From Tannerellaceae bacterium (lineage in GTDB: Bacteria; Bacteroidota; Bacteroidia; Bacteroidales; Tannerellaceae): a DNA stretch of 56,708 nucleotides. Every line of letters starts with the position of its first letter. Within the stretch, counting starts at the first letter, position 1. A model generated the notes under the pieces. That model made no database searches, had not been told where the DNA came from, and worked only from the letters and a program-made list of their open reading frames with translations. The stretch lies in the NCBI GenBank assembly GCA_021201295.1, contig JAJQFE010000002.1, positions 1 to 56,708 on the forward strand, written 5' to 3'. Below are positions 53,391 to 56,708 of this stretch, in pieces. A program made the position numbers and the translations under genes.

Positions 53391-53404
53391 AACTCCCTGG
53401 AGTT
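53391..53404. promoter_or_regulatory. Palindrome in the tag leader
   Basis: AACTCC-CT-GGAGTT is a perfect inverted repeat, and its right half also pairs with the following ACTCC. The leader also has AGTTAA and TTAACT arms further out. It could be an operator between the divergent HipA-like and tag genes or an mRNA hairpin. Confidence 0.4.
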
Positions 53405-53434
53405 ATCACTCCTTTAACTAATTATCTGATAAGT

Positions 53435-54024
53435 ATGGAACAAGAAAATAATATAAAACGTTGCGGATGGAGTGGAAATGATCTGCTGTATATACGCTAT
53501 CATGATGAAGAATGGGGACGGGAAGTAACCGATGATTCCACCATGTTTGAATTTCTGGTACTGGAAAGTTCACAGGCAGGACTAAGTTGGATTACCATCC
53601 TGCGTAAAAGAGAGAATTACCGGAAAGCATTTGCCGGATTTGATGTCCAAAAGGTAGCCCGGTTTACGACAGAAGATGTAGACCGTCTGATGCAGGATCC
53701 AGGCATTGTCCGCAACCGGAGAAAAATTGAAGCCACCATCAACAACGCCCAACGGTTTATAGAAGTACAACAGGAATTCGGAAGTTTCTGTAAATATATC
53801 CATTCTTTTTTACCGGATGGGAAACTGGTTATTAACCACTGGACTACTCTGGCAGAGATACCTGCTGCCACGCCTCTATCCGATGCGATCAGTAAAGATA
53901 TGAAAAAAGAGGCTTTAAATTTTTCGGTACGACTATATGTTATGCTCATCTGCAGGCAACAGGCTATGTCAATGACCACCTGGTGGATTGCCATTGCAGA
54001 ACTTCAGAAAGAAAAGAAGCATAA
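53435..54024 (+). pseudogene. tag: DNA-3-methyladenine glycosylase I, frameshifted near the C terminus
   Basis: The frame is normal for about 156 residues: RCGWSGNDLLYIRYHDEEWG (first two zinc ligands), FEFLVLESSQAGLSWITILR, and NNAQRFIEVQQEFGSFCKYI. It breaks at the A6 run 53903-53908, where one A is missing. In the other frame the expected ending continues as KKRGFKFFGTTICYAHLQAT, then GYVNDHLVDCHC, with the last two zinc ligands, and stops at 54022-54024. The unshifted frame reads unrelated sequence to 54175. The enzyme would excise 3-methyladenine from DNA. Without the zinc-site His and Cys it is probably inactive, unless slippage restores the frame. Confidence 0.92.
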
Positions 54025-54063
54025 AACAAAAGATAAATATCCGGTGTTTCATAGTAATAAAGT

Positions 54064-54093
54064 ACATCCTGAAAGCATAAGTTTACAGGATGT
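54064..54093 (+). promoter_or_regulatory. Inverted repeat upstream of the Card1-like gene
   Basis: ACATCCTG (54064-54071) pairs exactly with CAGGATGT (54086-54093) around a 14-base loop. It lies 24 bases before the ATG at 54117 and 40 bases after the restored tag stop. It has no T tract. It may be an operator or mRNA hairpin governing the CARF nuclease gene. No TAnnTTTG promoter is seen close by, so the gene may be read from the tag promoter. Confidence 0.4.
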
Positions 54094-54116
54094 TGTTTCC
54101 ATAATTGATTATTTAC

Positions 54117-55235
54117 ATGAAACACCAGATCATTCTGATAGGAAAAGACGTATGGACTCCTTATCATGGGATTAAAGAATTTGAACCGGATCATATTCAT
54201 TTACTGTTTACCAAAGAGACGTTTAAAGTGGCTAATCCGATCTTTTCCTTATTGCCGGAATCCATCAAATGCACCTCTTACTGTGTAGAGGCATACGATG
54301 CCAAAAGCGTGATCGAAGTATGCCATACCATCCATAAACAATTTGCCGGAGATTTTACCTATAATCTTTCCGTAGGCACAAAGATCATGGCTTTCGCCGC
54401 TTTTTCTGCCGCTCAATCCTATGGGGCCATTTCCTTCTATCTGTCAGAAGAAGGAGAGATTATCTACCTGAATACCTTTGAGAAACTTCCGATGACCAGC
54501 CACCTGAATAATATGGAGATGCTGACACTGAGTGGTAATGTAATCACCAGTTATTTTGATTCCAACAGGCTGCAAACAGAAGATGTACAGGCATCCTGGC
54601 TGATCAAAGGATTCATTGAAAAATATCCGAAAGAACACGAACGCATCCAGAGTTTTTATAACACCAATTGTAACCGACGCCTGGAACAACTTCCTAAAAC
54701 CCACACTTTTTCCAATACTTTATTTTTCCAGCAGGATGGACAAAGCGTATTGATCCGGCTTAACGAGCTCGTGTTATTACAGATTTTTACTCCTTTTGCC
54801 AATATGCTCTATTTTGAAGGCAGATGGTGGGAAACATTAGTAGCCGATAAAGTAAGATTATGGAGTAGTGAACAACAACCACTACCAGAGGTCTGGCAAA
54901 GTGTAGTATTTCATAGCAGGAATAGTCCGGAACTGGTTAAAAGTGAAATCGATATCTTAGTCAATAACCGGCAGAAACTTATTATTATAGAGTGTAAGTC
55001 AGGGAAAGTAAACCAGAACGATGTTTATAAAGTGGATGCTGTGCGGGAAATTTACGGAGGAGATATCTCACAGGCCATTTTAGCCAGCTATTATCCGGTA
55101 CCCAATAATCTCCGGGAAAAATGTAAAAGCCTGCAGATAGCCATGTTTGCACCTAAGTATTTTGCAGACAGAATCTACCATATTAAAACGTTACCGGAAT
55201 GGATAGATAAATTGTCACGCAGATTACAGATATAA
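54117..55235 (+). CDS. Card1/Can2-like CARF-domain nuclease (DUF1887 family)
   Basis: 372 residues from the ATG at 54117, close to the length of Card1. The N-terminal CARF domain starts HQIILIGKDVWTPYHGIKEF and has the ligand-loop motif NLSVGTKIMAFAAF, comparable to NxTGGTKxM in the family but with Ser-Val in place of Thr-Gly. A linker leads to GRWWETLVADKV and the PD-(D/E)XK nuclease core: Asp279 in SEIDILVNN and Glu292-x-Lys294 in IIIECKSG. Card1 binds cyclic tetra-adenylate made by type III CRISPR complexes and then cuts DNA and RNA. No cas gene or array is in this window. The upstream in-frame TTG at 54105 is a weaker start. The catalytic residues and reading frame are intact. Confidence 0.87.
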   Translation: MKHQIILIGKDVWTPYHGIKEFEPDHIHLLFTKETFKVANPIFSLLPESIKCTSYCVEAYDAKSVIEVCHTIHKQFAGDFTYNLSVGTKIMAFAAFSAAQSYGAISFYLSEEGEIIYLNTFEKLPMTSHLNNMEMLTLSGNVITSYFDSNRLQTEDVQASWLIKGFIEKYPKEHERIQSFYNTNCNRRLEQLPKTHTFSNTLFFQQDGQSVLIRLNELVLLQIFTPFANMLYFEGRWWETLVADKVRLWSSEQQPLPEVWQSVVFHSRNSPELVKSEIDILVNNRQKLIIIECKSGKVNQNDVYKVDAVREIYGGDISQAILASYYPVPNNLREKCKSLQIAMFAPKYFADRIYHIKTLPEWIDKLSRRLQI

Positions 55236-55343
55236 CAAAAACTTCCGGAATACAGATAAAGCAAAGAACACAGATATTCACAGGTAATATTTATTTTTTC
55301 TGCGAAAGTCTAGGTTCTGTATATCAACTATTTTTTCCTGATT

Positions 55344-56308
55344 TTACCGGTCAAAATTACCTTTCACATAATCCTGAAATCCAAAATCTTTTTTCACCTC
55401 AGGGCGACCGATCTCTTTCTGTTCTTTAAATACCTGATACGGCTTTTTATCCCTTACCAAAGTATGTAGAAACCATAGGACATCTTCTTTATTATCCTGC
55501 ATAGGATCACTGGCTATTTCGTGTCCGTAGTTATCAAATTTATAAAAGTAATATGGATAATTTGCAGTCTCTAAAGTTTCTGCTATGGATTTAGCTCCGT
55601 AAAATCCCATATTCCCGAAAATTAACCGGTCATACGGTACCTGTAGATCAGCATCTCCATGAAGCATCATTATCGGACAGGGAGTTTTCGCCCAGGTTAC
55701 CTCGCCATCCGGAACAAAGATAGCACCGGCAAACGATATAATACCTGCGTAATTAAAGCCAGCCGGCAATTTATCTGCCACCTGATAGGTGCCATTACAA
55801 ATAGCATGTTCTGCCTGTAGCACTGTCACAGCACCGGCACTGGAGCCATTGGCAACTATATGCCGGGTATCAATATTCCATTCCTGCGCATGTTGCAATA
55901 CAAAGTTTGTGGCATCAAACAGATCTTCCACAGCCATATCTACCGCATGGATAAAAGCTCCGGCAAACTGTTCTTCACTCAACCCTTGTTGCTAGGAAGC
56001 CTCTTTTAACCCTAAACGATAATCAATTGACACTACCGTATATTCATTCTGTACCAAATAATTAAAATAGGGCATATATTTAGGTACATCCCGGCTCCCT
56101 CTTGCAAAAGCACCGCCAAAAACAAAAATTACGCAGGGAGCCGGCTGGGCCAATTGTTCACGAGCAGCATACTGATCGAGATATAGGCTTTCATTTCCTT
56201 TGACACTAAACAAATGAGTAGTTTTAATAAAAGCGGTATCCATTTGTGCATATACACTACCACTTACCACTAACCATATAATAAATGCAAGTACAGGTAT
56301 TTTTTCAT
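55344..56308 (-). pseudogene. Exported alpha/beta hydrolase (carboxylesterase-like), broken twice
   Basis: Bridged, this is a protein of about 321 residues. With one A added to the A6 run after the ATG (56300-56305) the start becomes MKKIPVLAFIIWLVVSGSVY-AQ, a proper signal peptide. As it stands the frame fails after a dozen codons. A second lesion, TAG at 55992-55994, splits GLKEAS*QQGLSEEQFAGAF. The hydrolase core is clear: VIFVFGGAFARGSR oxyanion region, VANGSSAGAVTVLQ nucleophile elbow (GxSxG), PCPIMMLHGDADLQVPY and the final NYGHEIAS His. The substrate is unknown. Confidence 0.87.
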
Positions 56309-56708
56309 TTTATTTTCCTTATATAAAATTCGTTGATCTCTTAAATTGGCAGACAAACTAAACCTATTTCTTTTAAAAACAGCGAATATAAAAAATAGTT
56401 GCCTCGCTTGTATTAAAATTGAATCACAAAAACGTTACCCTATCCATAGCTTTTATCTGTTCCCCGATAGAAGGGTTACCCGAAAGAAAAGGATTTACTC
56501 CTACTTATCCGGCATCTTTCTGACCACCCCTGCCCATAAACTATCCGTACCCTGTACACTGTAAATTTATTTAATGCTTACCTATTCTCCCATTCATGCC
56601 TACTTATTTCCGCTACCCTCTACACCCTACCGGGTAGTTGTCGGCAGGAAGGTGAAAAGAAAGAGACAAAGGGAAGAATACTTCCTATAAGGAAGTGAAC
56701 TCTTTATA
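56309..56708. other. Intergenic end of the window with small palindromes
   Basis: No credible gene. There are two palindromes: CTACCGGGTAG near 56627 and ACTTCC-TATAA-GGAAGT at 56680-56696. The latter, in context TACTTCC...GGAAGTGAA, resembles the hairpin at 865-894 of the left-end element, so another copy of that element may begin at this border. Confidence 0.45.

Noticed and set aside
54025-54175. C-terminal extension of Tag as a genuine fusion
   Set aside because: The extension is out-of-frame reading past the true stop; the other frame gives the conserved zinc-binding ending of Tag.
29465-55994. Stop-codon reassignment or suppression as an explanation for in-frame stops
   Set aside because: TAG, TAA and TGA all occur inside genes, all three cannot be sense codons, and intact neighbours end normally. 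Frameshifts also occur in the same genes.
1-56708. CRISPR array to accompany the Card1-like nuclease
   Set aside because: No run of regularly spaced direct repeats and no cas gene was seen on either strand.
1-56708. Over-representation of CCGG as a restriction or regulatory signal
   Set aside because: It tracks frequent use of CCG (Pro), CGG (Arg) and GGA (Gly) codons, so composition explains it.

Overview
The window is chromosomal DNA of a Bacteroidota species, most likely order Bacteroidales. The evidence is the Bacteroidota -7 promoter motif TAnnTTTG ahead of many genes, a fused SecDF, DUF4468 and DUF6383 proteins, a type IX secretion C-terminal domain, a GH76/GH125 mannan pair and the Bacteroidales form of Mrp. 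DUF6383 and S-layer-like features point to a Parabacteroides/Tannerellaceae-type lineage, but the sequence alone does not fix the genus.

Layout. (1) 1-1.5 kb: the 3' end of tRNA-Asn with a terminator, then a non-coding element of about 950 bp bounded by ~100-bp inverted repeats and packed with hairpins. (2) 1.5-29 kb: a giant secreted DUF6383 protein, then mostly housekeeping genes, all intact: trmB-mrp, secDF, two DUF4468 proteins (one fused to a flavoredoxin-like domain), an EEP-family phosphatase/nuclease with two rhomboid proteases, HU, argS, topA, a TPR protein, the U32 peptidase-thioesterase-dprA operon, dusB, a probable small RNA, RNase H1, and an LPS-core-like group (DUF5672, InaA-type kinase, GT9, DUF4254). 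(3) 29-39.6 kb: a broken pdxB, an M23/LysM endopeptidase, a five-gene operon (S8 protease, xseA, xseB, ispD, recG), an Lrp-type regulator and two tandem FKBP isomerases. (4) 39.7-44.7 kb: a small carbohydrate cluster (GH76, GH125, xylose-isomerase-like TIM barrel, Gfo/Idh/MocA) in which three neighbouring proteins have twin-arginine leaders. (5) 44.9-56.3 kb: a decaying stretch. The T9SS cargo protein, AI-2E permease, AsmA-like giant, DNA-3-methyladenine glycosylase and alpha/beta hydrolase are all broken by in-frame stops and/or single-base changes in A/T runs. Embedded in it are three intact genes of defence-like character: a DUF3037/HipA-like kinase pair and an orphan Card1/Can2-like CARF nuclease.

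The strongest lead is the Card1-like protein at 54117-55235. It has a CARF domain plus a PD-(D/E)XK nuclease and resembles cyclic-oligoadenylate-activated effectors of type III CRISPR systems, yet no cas gene or CRISPR array lies in the window. It sits close to the uncharacterised HipA-like/DUF3037 module. Second is the pattern of gene decay: seven broken genes, all at 29.2-56.3 kb, with five of the lesions in poly-A/T tracts and all three stop codons represented. That suggests recent relaxed selection, rescue by slippage, or in part consensus error. Third is the inverted-repeat, hairpin-rich element beside the tRNA gene.
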